NCBI GenBank assembly: GCA_958298945.1
Contig: OY282605.1
Coordinates: 30,048,811-30,112,810 of the forward strand
Length of the DNA stretch: 64,000 nucleotides
Reading direction: 5' to 3'
DNA from: Atherix ibis
Taxonomy: Eukaryota; Arthropoda; Insecta; Diptera; Athericidae
Of the stretch, positions 45,481-58,300 are shown piece after piece. Position numbers and translations under genes: made by a program. Each line of letters opens with the position of its first letter. Position 1 is the stretch's first letter. The notes under the pieces are model-generated. The model did no database searches, was not told where the DNA came from, and was given only the letters and a program-made list of their open reading frames with translations.

Positions 45481-46799
45481 ACATTGTTAAATAAATATAA
45501 AATAATATTGTTGTCTTATTATTTTTCTGTCATGCCACTTTATATTTAGATGATTAAAACTATTAAATTTAAGACAAATATTATCATGGATTTTTTATTG
45601 AATCAAGTTTTATGACTAAGTAAGAGATTATTAATAAATATTATGTTAGAAAAACATTTTAATATTGTAATATGAATAAATGCTATTTTTCTAAATTATT
45701 TATTCAAATTTAAGTTAATTGTATTTAAGTGTAATTATTCAGTTACGAGTAGTTCTGTCCAAAAGTTTTGTTAACTAACATGCTATCTTGTATAAAAAAT
45801 TGAACTCTTATTTAATCAATAAAAATCTTACATTTAATAATTCAAATTAATAAATCGAATGCTTAAAGATTTTAGAAATTTATTTATTTATATCGTAGTT
45901 TTTGTTTTGAAAATAAAAAAAAATTATTTTTTAATATTCCATAATAAATAATTCAAAAACATTTTGGTAAATAAACAACATTTATCCACTTATACAATGG
46001 TAAATAGCACTCATTTAATATGAATTCAAAAATATTTTTAGTGTTCGAGTTTTTCTATAATGAAAGCTTTTAAGCGCAAGAAGTATTGAAAACTAAAACA
46101 TTATTAGAATATATATAATGTTGATATAAGGACAGAACAAGGCTGTACTAAATGGACAATAAACAAAGAAAACTGAAATAAGGTACACGATAGCAAATCC
46201 GTAACCTAGTTTCTTTTGTTTCGACAGAAAATAATGTATGTTACTCTTAAAAAATATAAAGTAAGACTTTGCGATAAAAACTTTTTGAAAAATTAAAGGG
46301 ATACAATACAAAAAGTGAAACTATACCAACATCCTGAATGTGAAAATGGACAAGGAAAATCGATTCCTATTAAAACAATGAAACTTACACTGGCATAACA
46401 GAATCGTGTAAGTGGAACACAAGAAAGTATATATGAAAATATATCCTACTTGAGCGTGTAGGCATTTTGTTTGTAATTGTGTAAATTGTCCAAGTTCTGT
46501 CAATACGTATACCAACAACATGAAGAAAAAAAAATTGTTTACATTTTTTTCATAATCTATGAGAATTCTCATTTTGGAAAGTGCTAATAATATATTTTCA
46601 GTTATTCAGCATGTGAAAGTTTCGTTATAAAATAATTAATCTGAATACTTTGATATATCACATTTTGAAATTTGGAAGATATTTATTTTTTTAAATTATA
46701 CTTTATTTTATAATAATTATATAAATTATATAAATCGGATATTCGATATCACAAAAATTATTTTTAAAATACAATTTTTTTTTTAAATTTTGTTATCCA
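45481..46799. other. AT-rich non-coding stretch
   Basis: No gene recognised. The minus frames at 46093-46311 and 46321-46572 are of no known family. Confidence 0.4.
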
Positions 46800-47022
46800 A
46801 CAGTGTCTATTGATCCTGTTTGATATGGTAAATTGTTATGGCGAGTCCTACCCTGTGGTTATTTTCATATCCTAAAATTCTATCGCTCAGACCATTTTTT
46901 ATTACAGATAACTGAAAATATATTCTGATATTTATTCTATCTCTGCCCGTGTCTCTCAGGGTAGTATCCTAAGTCAAATCCAATTTACACCCATAATATT
47001 CCTTACCATAGTGATATCCTTA
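46800..47022 (+). pseudogene. Jockey-like reverse transcriptase, left piece
   Basis: The plus strand, with frameshifts, includes a shortened FD.V block near 46830, then SDIYSISARVSQGSILSQIQ (about 46938-46995), the VPQGS reverse transcriptase motif of Jockey-type elements. It is interrupted at 47021-47022 (TA) by Mar-A copy 2 and resumes at 48175. The same family as the 17-kb and 49-kb copies. Confidence 0.72.
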
Positions 47023-48174
47023 CCAGGTGTATAAGCTTAAATCCGGTCTTTTTCAGTCAAAAAAAACACATGATTTTTTATAGAAAGCAAAAACAAATTT
47101 ATTCAAAGTACTTGCCCTCGCTAGCTACACATTTTTCCCATCTCTCGGGCAATTTGTGGATACCACGCCAAAAAAATTCCTTCTCTTTCGACGCAAACCA
47201 CTCATCAAGCCATTTTCGTATCCCTTCCGGATGGGGTAGCACCTCCCAGTTGAGTGTCTCTAAGTAGTTTAGGACCATTTTTGATGTGTGCAATGGTGCG
47301 TCGTCGTGGAGGAAAATCAGCTTGTCATGTCTTTGTTGATAAACCATTCTTTTTTCACTTAGAGCACAGTGCAATTTGATCAGTTGTTGGTGGTAGCGGT
47401 GGGAATTGACAGTTTCACCAGGTTTTAACATCTAATAGTAGACGATACCCTGCTGATCCCACCAAACGCACAGCATCGTCTTCCGTCCGAAGCGATTTGG
47501 TCTTGGGGAAGATGTCGATGTTTGGCCGAGATCAACCCACGATTTCTTGCGTTTAGGATTCTCGAAATATATCCACTTTTCATCGCCTGTCATAATCCGA
47601 TGCAGGAACGACTTTCTTTTTTGTCTGGCGAGCAAGATTTTACATGTATTTTGGCGTCGCTCCATCTGCCTATAATTCAATTCATGCGGCAACCATTTTC
47701 CGATCTTTTCAATCTTCCCCATGGTACGTAGACGTATAGAAATTGCTGGTTGAGTAACACCCAATTGCTCCGCGAGCATTTTTTGCGATTGGGTATCATT
47801 TTCGTCCAAAAGAGCCTGAAATTAATGGACTTTTCCACAAGTCAAAATTGCCATCTTTGAACTGACGAAACCAATCTTGGCACGTTAATTCCGATAAAGT
47901 ACTGTCACCATAAGTATTCGATGCGATTCGGCAGCCGATTTCTTTAAATTGAAGCAGAAAAGCAGAGGTTGCCGCATCTGCTCTTTTTCTGGCACAAAAC
48001 TAGACAAGATTACCAAAGGAAAAATGTATATTGTAGTACGAAATTGCTAAAAATGTGCACTGATTAAAGTTAACAGATGTCAAACTCATAAAAAAAAGTA
48101 TGGCGTACACATGGTAGCTTAATACGTTCACTCATGCCATCTATGATCAAGCGGATTTAAGCTTATACCTCTGG
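47023..48174 (-). mobile_element. Mar-A mariner copy 2, internally deleted
   Basis: The 1152-bp element has the same ends as copy 1 (CCAGGTGTATAAGCTTAAAT and ATTTAAGCTTATACCTCTGG) and TA on both sides (47021-47022, 48175-48176). It is inserted in a Jockey reverse transcriptase. Confidence 0.92.
47099..48010 (-). pseudogene. Mar-A transposase, third Asp deleted
   Basis: The start codon has mutated (ATG to TTG near 48008, in front of SSFVPEKEQ). The long frame 47809-47432 reads LAEQLGVTQPAISI, WLPHELNYRQMERRQN and IMTGDEKWIYFENPKRKKSW (first Asp intact), then VWWDQQGIVYY, an in-frame TAG, and continues at 47431 with MLKPGETVNSHRYHQQLIKL and LIFLHDDAPLHTSKMV (second Asp present). WEVLPHPEG is joined directly to IRKWLDEW, so the APSDY third-Asp block is deleted. 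The end FFWRGIHKLPERWEKCVASE is intact. It cannot be active. Confidence 0.9.
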
Positions 48175-48600
48175 TACAGAACAGATTTATTCCATACAAA
48201 AAAAGAGCATGCGTTCCTACGACTCCTAGACAGAAGGGTTAAAAACAACAATAAAAAGCAAACTATTACTATATAATAGGGTACTGAAACTGATATGGGA
48301 TATATAAATTTGAATTTTGGGGTGCAATTAAGCATTTAAATTCTCTTCCAATCCAAACCCTACAATCTTGAGAAACCTAAACATTCCATTTCTTCGTGAA
48401 CTGTGTATTTTCCGATACAAAAAATTCCTTTGGCGTCTATCATACCATCCTAATCCTTTAGCAAGTGAACTGTTCGCTCCCATCCATCTATTGTACATCC
48501 ATCTCATCTTGTGCTTGAGAAGACATCAATGGGTATTTTCCCCCGACATGTCTTCATTTAATAAAAATTTAATGAAAAAAGCAGCTTGTTACAAATGATA
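48175..48600 (+). pseudogene. Jockey-like element, right piece
   Basis: The plus strand resumes with KKEHAFLRLLDRRVK. In shifting frames there follow a VLKLIWDIYKFEFWG-like block (family PIWTYGIELWG) and LNIPFLRELCIFRYKKFLWR with HPNPLASELF, the post-reverse-transcriptase tail. Reverse transcriptase blocks between SQGS and this point are missing, including the catalytic ADD, so a deletion accompanies the mariner insertion or preceded it. Confidence 0.75.
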
Positions 48601-49379
48601 ACTTTAAATTTAATAAAAATATTTATTTATTGTGTAATGTAGGTAAAATAGAAACTTTTCGAATCTTCATCAGGAATCTTTGATCCCTAAAGACATAACT
48701 CGGATGAAATTCATATTAAAAATGTTAAAATATTATTCCATAAGTTTTGATACTTTGTTATATAAGCAGTTTCGATGATGTTCAGGTCAGAAGATTGTCT
48801 GACGAATCCAAAAAGTAAATGTTTTTTTTTTTGTCGAGCAATCACATTACAATTATGACATATATTGGTGCGGTATCCTCTTGAGAAATCCGTTGTTGGA
48901 TTTTCTAGCAGCTTCTTGTGCTTTGTTGCGAGTAGTTTTCTTAACAGAACAACAAGACTTACAATACGGTTATACGAAATCCCAAAACTACTATAACTAA
49001 ACCTAACCTACTAATACTTTGGTTTCTGGCCCAAATAATTTAAAATAAAATAATAATAAAAAAATTGAATATAATTTTTAAAAAAATTGTCTGAGCGAAC
49101 CTAAAAAAATTACCGGCTTTCAATTGATATTAAAATTTCTTTGCTGTAACATTAACTCAAAGTTGTAAAAACCTTAAAAATCCACTAGGAGGTCCATGAA
49201 TATAGTCCATCTTGTATTTAAATCTGCCTTACATTCAATGCATAATTTAATGCTTCTCTTAAAAGTAGCACTTTTTCCTCTTTGCCTGTGATAACTCTTA
49301 TTACTCCTTCTGTTTATTGTGTTACATAATAATTAGGATAGCTTCAAAAATTACGTACCAAATTAATATTCTTTCCTAT
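48601..49379. other. Non-coding stretch
   Basis: No gene or repeat recognised with confidence. The last part may be the 5' portion of the Jockey copy that follows. Confidence 0.35.
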
Positions 49380-50430
49380 TCGGTGACCAATTTCTCTTAC
49401 TTAAATACCTTGGCTTTTAAATACTTTAACTTAAAGAATATATTTACTATAAAGTTCCTATCTTTCTACATAATTTTCTAAAATTATGAAAACTCTTGCC
49501 GAAATAGTAGCAAAATTGATTTTGAAACTACTTTATCCCATTCTTGAAGACGAAAATGTAATCCTCTATCACCAATTTCTATTTCGAAGTTAACATATTT
49601 TTAGGTATATTCCAGGTTTTTCTCGAAGCTTCAGAGAATCCTTCCTACCCCATACTTCTTTATAATCAAATCCTACCTCTTGGAGTGATATTTTCAGGAT
49701 AGATATCCTAGCTCTTAGACATATCAACTATTCTAGCATCATTGGTCCTTTATTATACAACATCTATCGCCTATCAGGGTAGTATCCTTGGTTCTTTATT
49801 ATATTGTACAACATCTACACTCACAATATTTCAACTACCGAAAAAAAAATCTAATAGCAACAATTTCTGATGAGGCTGCCATCCTAGCTCATCACCAAAA
49901 CCCTATCATAGCATCCATCAAACCCATATTTACTCCCTTTAAAAATGGTTCAAAAAGTGGAAAGTGAAAGTGAGCGAACAAGAATGCGTTCATGTTACTT
50001 TCACTCTTCGTCAAGAACAATCACCCTCCATAATCTTGAACGGCATCAATTGCTCACCAAAAGACAAAGTAAGTTCAATTTCGATTAACAATTAACATTA
50101 AATGTAAATACAGAACTTAAAAGACAGGAATTTTTACGGACGATATATGTTAAGCAACTGCTGCATTTCTTAGATGCTAGATCAAAGCTAAGAATCGGTA
50201 GAAAATTGCTACTTTAAAATACAGTACTGAAGCCAATCTGGACGTACGGACTTGAATTTTGAGATTCGACAAAGTATTGCAACTAGAATTCTGCGTAAAA
50301 TCGTCAATACCCCATATTATGTGCGTAATATTGTTATCTATCATTACCTAAATATTCCTATTGTACATGAACAGTACATAATCCGTTAAAAAAGTTCATT
50401 CAGTAGGATTCTATGGCCTCGTTACCTTTT
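49380..50430 (+). pseudogene. Jockey-like reverse transcriptase copy 3 (broken)
   Basis: In shifting plus frames: IVAKLILKLLYPILEDENVI and LYHQFLFRS (family IIPDHQFGFRS, 49503-49590), SSIIGPLLYNIYRL and a duplicated YNIYTHNIS, ATISDEAAILA (about 49860, the FADD motif reduced to ISDE), a HNLQ.WFKKWKVKVSEQECV stretch, LLHFLDARSKLRIGRKLLL, VLKPIWTYGLEF and NIPIVHEQ near 50360. The order is that of a Jockey-type reverse transcriptase. The repeated YNIY block indicates a short internal duplication near 49760-49820. Dead. Confidence 0.8.
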
Positions 50431-53029
50431 ATCTCGGACTCAATCAGTTGTCGCCACTGTTAATAAATTTCATAAACATTTTTTGAAATTTTCTTAATAT
50501 TTAAAAGGTGGGACCAATTCTTAGGATAAAAATTGTATGCCGATACAACATAAAATGACAACTGATTGTAGTTTCAAGCAATTGTCGGACTGTGTTTATT
50601 ATTCTTATATACTATATGTGTATATGTGAAAATGTATGATATTTCACAAGCCCTTAAACATATTTTCAATTATTTTATAATAACTAAAATTTTTTATTAT
50701 ATTTTTTAAATAAAAATAAATTTTTGCCATTCTTCAATAATCATTGGAGAATAAAATTTTTCATAAAAAATGATTAATATTATTTTCTTTTCTTAATACA
50801 TCCTTTTATATTGATATTAAATAGTAGCTACGTACATACCTATATACATTAAATAAACAAAAATTATACTCCTACCTACCCAACGCATTTCTCATGAATA
50901 TATTTTCAGTTATCAAAATATTATATAATAACTTATTGGGTATATCAATAATTTTATGCTTAAAAATAATGAGAGTATACATAAAAATTCATTTTGAAAA
51001 TTATTTTTACTTCCTTAGAAAAAGATATAAAAATGAAATTTTCAATAAGCACATTTTCTAAGGAAAGAAAAAATAGAATATTTTCTGTTCAATGTTGTAT
51101 TGAATAATAAACAGTCATAATGGTGTACATATAAATTTCTTCAAATTTATATATTGTTTATTGAAAGAAAAAAAAATAACAAAATATTATTACTTGAACA
51201 AATATATTTACCTAAAATAAACATTATATGGAATGAAAAAAAATGCTAAAGAATAACCAAAATTTCATATGATATATGATAAGATATGAGCGATGATATA
51301 AGAAACAATTTAAATATCAAAGTCTTCTTAAAAATAAACAAAAATGAGCATAAAAATATATGTAAAAGATAACAGCAACAACGAAATAAATAAGTACTAA
51401 GTTAGTAACTAAGATACCGTCTATTGAATTTATGTATGCAGAAGAATATGTGGGAGGAAAAAGTCCTTTTCCATTTCACGTTTCACCAATCAATTTAAGA
51501 ATTACATATTATTGTGAATATATATTTTTTTTTTGCGTTCAAAATTTCTTATTTTTATATACCATGAAGGGGAGGTGTTTTTTTTATTATGGCTGCTATA
51601 CTAAAAATTTATACTGTTTCCTTTTATTATTATTATATTTTTTTATTTATTTATTTATTTTCCATTATTTTATATATTTTTTTTTAAAAAAATATTTTTT
51701 TTCCCTACTAAATATTTATTTGTGTATGCAAGATATGTGGTATATGGTAAAAATATTCATACAAACAGCTTCACTTTAAGAGAAAATCTAAAATAACTTA
51801 TACTCGTTCTTAGAAGGATATTAAATTGAAATTTGCAGAAAAAAAATTAAGGAAAAATATAGCAAAAACGAAAATCGAAAACAGGACAAACTGACTATAA
51901 ATTTTGTATACAATAAAAAGAGAATGAAAATTTTTCATCGATATCCTCTTTGATAAAGTATTTTTTATTTTTATATATATACGTAATATAGTATATTGGT
52001 TGGATTTTAGTTAGAGGCTATTTTTTTTTTTGAGTTATTGTTCAAAAGATTTAAGCCTTTTGGCTATATAAACGGATGTGCTAAATTTAACCCATTGCAT
52101 CTTATCAGTTCTGTATGTATATACCTGGTTTGTTGATCAGTTTTGCATACCTCCAGCATCTCAAGGTAATCACATCCAAAAATAAAAAAATTTCGTATCA
52201 TCCGATTTCAACAACTTTCTCTATGCTTCTGAGTAAGTTGCATCCTTTGAATATTCATAATTTTATACTCCAAGACAATATTTTCATTTGATACTTTTAT
52301 CCATAGAATGTTTCGTGATAAATAAATATTTTGAAAATATCATCAGCATTTCTATCTTTTATTTAAATTTTTCAATATTTTTCTGTTTCTATCAATTTTA
52401 TAAAATCAGCCCAAAAAAGAAAAAAAAAAAACAAAAAACAAAATTGGACGAAAAGTAAAAAAAAAATAAAGGATAAAAAATCCTTTTAATATTTCAATTT
52501 TGATTGAAAGTATTTATGGATAAATTGTAATTTTTGGCTACTGTTTACTTGTGGTTATTGATGAGCTTATCGATGCAAATGCTTTGTAGAACATAAATAT
52601 TTATAATGCGAGAATATTGAATGGAAATCTTCAAAGGTAATAGAATTTATCTGTGTTTTTTTGTTGTTGAAAATACCATATTTTATCGTAGTTTTGATTT
52701 TGCACTGTCAGCAGCTAGTTATCCTAGAGAGTGAAACATTTCAGTAGAAAAAATATCGTTGTATGCTCGACAACTACCAAAATACATCTTAGACACAAAC
52801 CGAAAATTTCGCTTCATGAAAATATTGAAAAAAGTATAAATCCGATCACGAACGGGTACACATGAAATGTTATCTAATTTGCTCCTTCAAACAAAAGTAA
52901 AATTAAACAAAATAGTTTCGAATTAGATATTTTAATAAAATTTTCATAAATTATATCAATTACATCTTGTTAGAATATATAAAATATAAAATAATCAATA
53001 TAGTCGCCACACGATCCTTTTGATCCTAA
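50431..53029. other. AT-rich non-coding stretch
   Basis: No gene recognised. The 115-codon plus frame at 51432-51779 is rich in Phe, Tyr and Leu from T-rich sequence and looks like chance. Confidence 0.4.
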
Positions 53030-53600
53030 TTTTTAATTACTTTTTCGCACATTTCTGGCTATAATTCACCTATTATGGTAATTGACGGATATTATATTTA
53101 TTTGGAATGTTTTTATATAATTTTTAATATAAAAATAATTTTTTTTTATATGGTTTTATAAAAAAAAGTCCAATGGTGTCAAATCGTACAATCTTAGATG
53201 TCAGTCGATATTATCAAATCTTACAAATTACTCGTCCCGGAAATTTTTCGCTTAATAAAGACAGAATTTATCTTTTTATATAGCTTATGATGCCATCATG
53301 TTAAAACTATATATAGTTATCTTAAGATATATGAAATATTTAAGTTTGGGTAAAAAATTTGGTTATCGTAAAATTGACGCAAAAGGTCTTTTCTTCTTTA
53401 TTTTCAAGAAAAAAAACGAGCCAATAACACCTTTAAAACTGGTAAAAGCACACTCGACAGTATTTATAAATATAATAGGTTTTTTTATTGTTATTTGTAA
53501 GTTGCTAGAGCCATATGTATGGTAATTTTGCTTATTAACGAATTAATCTAATGAAAAATATGCCTCATCGCTGTAGACGATTTTGCCCGAACCATGAATA
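53030..53600 (-). pseudogene. Tc-E transposase fragment, longest
   Basis: Minus strand: VYSDEAYFSLD (about 53560, first Asp in SDEA), FVNKQNYHTYGSSNLQ, FKGVIGSFF (family GVIGPYFFEN), RFDNIDWHLRLYDLTPLDFF (about 53165-53225, third Asp region intact as DLTPLDFF), and the C-terminal LQPEMCEKV-type block near 53050. It therefore spans most of the catalytic domain; the second Asp motif (QQDGATCH) cannot be read. Stops and shifts are frequent. No TIR was found. Confidence 0.68.
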
Positions 53601-56169
53601 ATTTTGGAAAAAGTTTTTAATAAATATAAAAAAAATTTGTATAGTAAAACTATTTAGAATAGCAAATGGCATACATTATTCTATATAAATTTTATTTTGA
53701 ATAATATATTACTTAAAATTCTATCAAACTACAGGACTGTACATTTAGAACCACAAAATGGTTATAATTCATAACTTTGTAATGACTAACAGACATTTAC
53801 TCAACAACAATCTCTATCTGTCTAACAGACATATCAGCTTACAGGATCCTATCCTCATTTCTGTATCAAAATATATTTACTTTTGTGTACAATCCATTTA
53901 ATCTGGCCATCAACGAATCCACGAAAATTAAGAGTGCACCACCATCGTCTGGTTAAATGAGAATCCATATCCTGATAATATCCCATTCGCAATTGTATAT
54001 ATTCTGTTCGACAAAGTGAAATATTTTTACCAAAATTCGAGGATATGTTATTTTGTAAAGATTGCGTGCTACTGATAAATTAATTCAAGTAAATTATAAA
54101 ACAGAAAAACGTTTATTTAAATCATGATAGTGAATGGAATCTGGACTGGACAGTAAATGGAGTGATGGTAAAAGTGTAGGCGGCAAACGAAAAGCATGGC
54201 CAAAAGCTGAAGGGATTATTCAGTTGAACTGAAGCTGGTATTGTTTGGTTGGTTAGAATAATTTATATTGCGGCTTTGCAATTAAATCCAAATGAAACAT
54301 GTTTACTTATAGTCGTTTTCCAATTATATGTAGTCGTTTTTATTTTTAAAGTACTATGTACCATGTACCAAAACTTCCATTGTATCCGCAAAAGAATTAA
54401 AAGGAAAATTAAAACAAGAAAGAACTTCATATATTTTTGGAATAAATTCATTTCCAACAATAGGAGATTCTGTTAAAAATAAAAAAAACTCCAAGGCAAA
54501 TCAGAATAAATTTCAAAAAATTAAAAATGTTATGTAAAAAATTAATTGATCAAATCCTGAAAGGTAGTAAATTACTTTTACCTGATAAAATTTTTAACGT
54601 TTTTCAATTTTCCAGGCAATAAATCTCAATTTGACTATGCAAATGGTCAAAAAAAAATTCAAATAAAATACACATGAAAAATTACTTAAAATCAACTAAT
54701 ATAAAATATATTAGCTATATAATGTTGCAACCGATTTCCATTTTTTATATAATATATAAATAAATATTTTACACTTAAAGTCTATTAACTTTTATTAAAA
54801 ACAAATTGTCAGATTTCAATTAAAGATATTTCAGTGGAAAAGATATTTATTCAATTTAATAAATACAATTTCAAGTACTATTGGTTAAAAATATCTTTTC
54901 ATATTTATTTGCCCATTTAGAAAAGTAACTTCATTTCGTAGATATTTTAAACGCAACTATTTCAATTAGGACAATTCTAATCAAAAAAATGCATTTTAAC
55001 ATACACTGTATGTGCAGTGTGCAGCGGGTATATTTTCACAGTTGACAATTTTCCATCAAATTGAATACGATTTGATAATTTTAACAAAATCTGCATCTAA
55101 ATCAATCGAAAATGCAAATACCAGGCGTACATAGTATGTCTATTTACGTTAAAAATAGAACGGATGCTGAATCGTGGATAGATAATCACGTTCACAAGCA
55201 GAACTAGAAAACCAGCAAGAATTGCATCGATATTCGAAAATAGAGGGGGTTGGGGAGCATGCCTACATGGAACATATTTCGTCTATATTTATAATAATAG
55301 CTCGTTTCTGGTAGACTGATTGTGCTCGAAGAAGACATGAAATATATTTTCCAGTCGATAGTGATTCTATATTAAAAATTCAAGAATCGAGATCGGGTTA
55401 AATGCATCCAACAAAAAAAAAAACAATTGGATTTTCGTAAATTAAACATTATTCGCTGTCGAAAGCCAAACTGCAGGATGTCTATTGAAGGATAAAAAAA
55501 GTTCTCGTAAATGATTAATTTTTCCTTCTTTTTTACTGAATAAAATTCTATTGGAATTAATGTCCAACCATCCGAGGAAAATTTTTGGATTTCTCGTGTC
55601 TACGTGATTTAGAGTTGTCGGTTTAGGAGTATTTTTTTTTTGGCTATTTTCCAGAAATTTAATTCTCTTTAACATTTGAGAAATCTAAATTTAATTCATC
55701 TTGCCTGGTATTGATAAAATGGTCTATTTCTTTCAAATGATCGCTGACTTTATTTTATCTGTCGACCAAAGTGACCTTGTTGGAGGTTTTCCCCGAAACT
55801 ATATACTAATCTCAAATAGATCTAAATTTCAATTTGCAATATAAATAAACATAAAGATACATATTCGTTTTTTTGCTTTACATATTGTGAGAAAGTAGTT
55901 AAATTTGTATAAATAAATAATATACTGTGTATTTTTAGAGTTCACATTAACTAATGGCTTGGGGGAAATTTTTTTTATTTTTTAAATATTGCATTTTAAA
56001 ATATTTATTGAGATTCTTCGATTTGATATTAACTCAGATATAATTGAGGTTAATTATAAGTTTTTATTCATAAAAAGTTATATTTAATGGTATAAAATAG
56101 CTAAGAATATTTTCAGTTAAATTAATTATTTATTAAAAAAAAAAATTATTTCCATTTATACATCACCAT
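53601..56169. other. AT-rich non-coding stretch
   Basis: No gene recognised. 53740-54020 is less AT-rich, with no readable domain. Short frames at 54249-54476 and 55442-55675 are unfamiliar. Confidence 0.4.
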
Positions 56170-57757
56170 TAAAGTTTATATTTTATATAAAAATTCTTAT
56201 ACGTAAATGCTGCGATTTTTAGTAACAAATTCCTTGGAATAGTACAGAGTATTCTAATGATAACTATTTATGAATTTTATTCAAAAAATGTTGACTTGAA
56301 ATTTAAAGACAAATGTCAGCCAACGTGGTCTCGAAAAAATGGCTGACGTTGGCTCACGTTGGCTGACGAAACGGCTAACGTTGGCTGACGAAAAGTCAGG
56401 TTATTAGACGGTCAGCTAAATCTATCTAAAAGTAGTCAGCTACCGTCAGTCAATTTTGCTAAAGTGGCTGACGCAAAAATTAGACTATTAGACGGTCAGC
56501 GATTTTTAATTTCTTCATGCCTACCATCAGCAAAAGTTGTGTATCTTAACAGTCAGCCGGTAAAAAAAATGTACAGCGAATACAACAAGAAAATTACCAA
56601 AAAATGTACTAATAGTTCATAGCCTATTCAGGTGAGAATTTTTTTAAACAGTAGCTAATGGCTTGCCTGATATAAAACAGGAACTAAACAGTAACTTATG
56701 GCTTGGCAGACATAAAACAGGGCATAAAAGCTTATCTTTTAAATAAAAATTCTTAAATACTGTGATTTTTAGTTGTAGATTCCTTGGAATAGTACAGAGT
56801 ATTTCAAAGATAACTGTTTATGATTTATTTTCAAAAAATGTTGACTTGAAATTTAAAGACAAATGTCAGCAAACGTGGTCGCGAAAAAATGGCCAACGAG
56901 TTGCTGACGGCTGACGTTGACTGACGGAAAGTCAGGTTATTAGACGGTCAGTTAAATCTATCTAAAAGTAGTCAGCTACCGTCAGTCAATTTTGCTAAAG
57001 TGGCTGACGAAAAAATTAGGCTATTAGACGGTCAGCGATTTTTTAATTTCTTCGTGCTTGACATCAGCAAAAGTTGTGTACACATATGTTAACGGTCAGC
57101 CATTAAAAAAAACGTACAGCGAATACAACAAGAAAATTACCAAAAAATGTACTAATAGTTCATAGCCTATTCAGTTGAGAATTTTTTTAAACAGTAGCTA
57201 ATGGCTTGGCTGATATAAAACAGGAACTAAACAGTAACTAATGGCTTGGCAGACATAAAACAGAGCATAAAAGCTTATCTTTTAAATAAAAATTCTTAAA
57301 TACTGTGATTTTTAGTTGTAGATTCCTTGGAATAGTACAGAGTATTTCAAAGATAACTGTTTATAATTTATTTTCAAAAAATGTTGACTTGAAATTTAAA
57401 GACAAATGTCAGCAAACGTGGTCGCGAAAAAATAGCCAACGAGCTGCGGACGGCTGACGTTGGCTGACGAAAAGTCAAGTTATTAGACGGTCAGCTAAAT
57501 CTATCTAAAAGTATTCAGCTACCGTCAGTCAATTTTGCTAAAGTAGCTAACGCAAAAATTAGACTATTAGAAGGTCAGCGATTTTTTAATTTCTTCATGC
57601 CTGCCATCAGCAAAAGTTGTGTATCTTAACGGTCAGCCAGTAAAAAAAATGTACAGCGAATACAACAAGAGAACTACCAAAAAATGTACTTATAGCTCAT
57701 AGCCTATTCAGTTTAGAATTTTTTTAAACAGTAGCTAATGGCTTGGCTGATATAATT
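56170..57757. repeat. Tandem satellite, unit ~545 bp, ~2.9 copies
   Basis: The landmark AAATGTCAGC starts at 56311, 56861 and 57404, giving unit lengths of 550 and 543. Units agree closely over their whole length. Each unit has an AT-rich half and a CpG-richer half carrying many GTCAGC or GCTGAC words (nine by eye in unit 1, at about 56315, 56342, 56360, 56378, 56412, 56437, 56468, 56496 and 56552). A roughly 42-base internal duplication (AAACAGTAGCTAATGGCTTG and AAACAGTAACTTATGGCTTG) lies in the AT-rich half. No open frame spans a unit. Confidence 0.93.
56341..56390. repeat. 10-bp sub-repeat GGCTGACGTT in satellite unit 1
   Basis: About five degenerate copies (GGCTGACGTT, GGCTCACGTT, GGCTGACGAAAC, GGCTAACGTT, GGCTGACGAA). 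Units 2 and 3 have only two or three, so this sub-repeat varies in number between units. Confidence 0.75.
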
Positions 57758-58300
57758 TAGGGACTGGCGGTTCGGTTGATGAGCCAAAATGCTGCTGACC
57801 GCTTAAATGACAATTATGCTATTGGACGGTCAGGCAAAACTGGTCGACTGAAGAATCGCACACGTCAGCAGAATTTGAGACAGATTTTGGGGTCAGCAGA
57901 ATTTGAGACAGACTCTGTGGAAATTTTAAGCGAGCCAAATTTATGATGGATTCTGCCATATTCCCACTATGACCCCTTTTCGAAGGCATCACAGGCTTGA
58001 GTAATGAGACGCATACCTCTATCTGCCCTCTCTGTATTACGCTTCCGAAGACCTCTTTGTTAAGTGTTGCCATTTTCCATTTAAGCTGCCGCTGCTAGGA
58101 GATTTTATTTCTTCTTATTTGCCCTTGCCTTTGCCGCTTAATGGTGATGTTCGCTGCCAGTATAGCTATTCCGATAGCAAAGTAATATCCACGCCGACGG
58201 AAAGTGATATGTTTTCTGGTATAAATAACGTTGAAGCTATCTCTAGTATACGTTTACCTCTAGAGTTTGTTATTTCTATAGTAATAATAAAAATATTTTG
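57758..58300. other. GC-richer flank of the satellite, unidentified
   Basis: It begins with sequence related to the satellite (GCTATTGGACGGTCAGG against GCTATTAGACGGTCAGC in the array) and contains a 28-base tandem duplication. A minus frame 57819-58073 (84 codons, MATLNKEVFGSVIQRGQIEV) and a plus frame 58119-58301 are present. Neither resembles a family I know. It could be the source sequence of the satellite or part of one repeat element. Confidence 0.35.
57864..57919. repeat. 28-bp direct duplication
   Basis: GTCAGCAGAATTTGAGACAG starts at 57864 and again at 57892. Confidence 0.85.

Noticed and set aside
51432..51779. 115-codon frame as a membrane protein
   Set aside because: The hydrophobicity comes from T-rich codons in a T-rich tract; no start context, no family and no conserved pattern.
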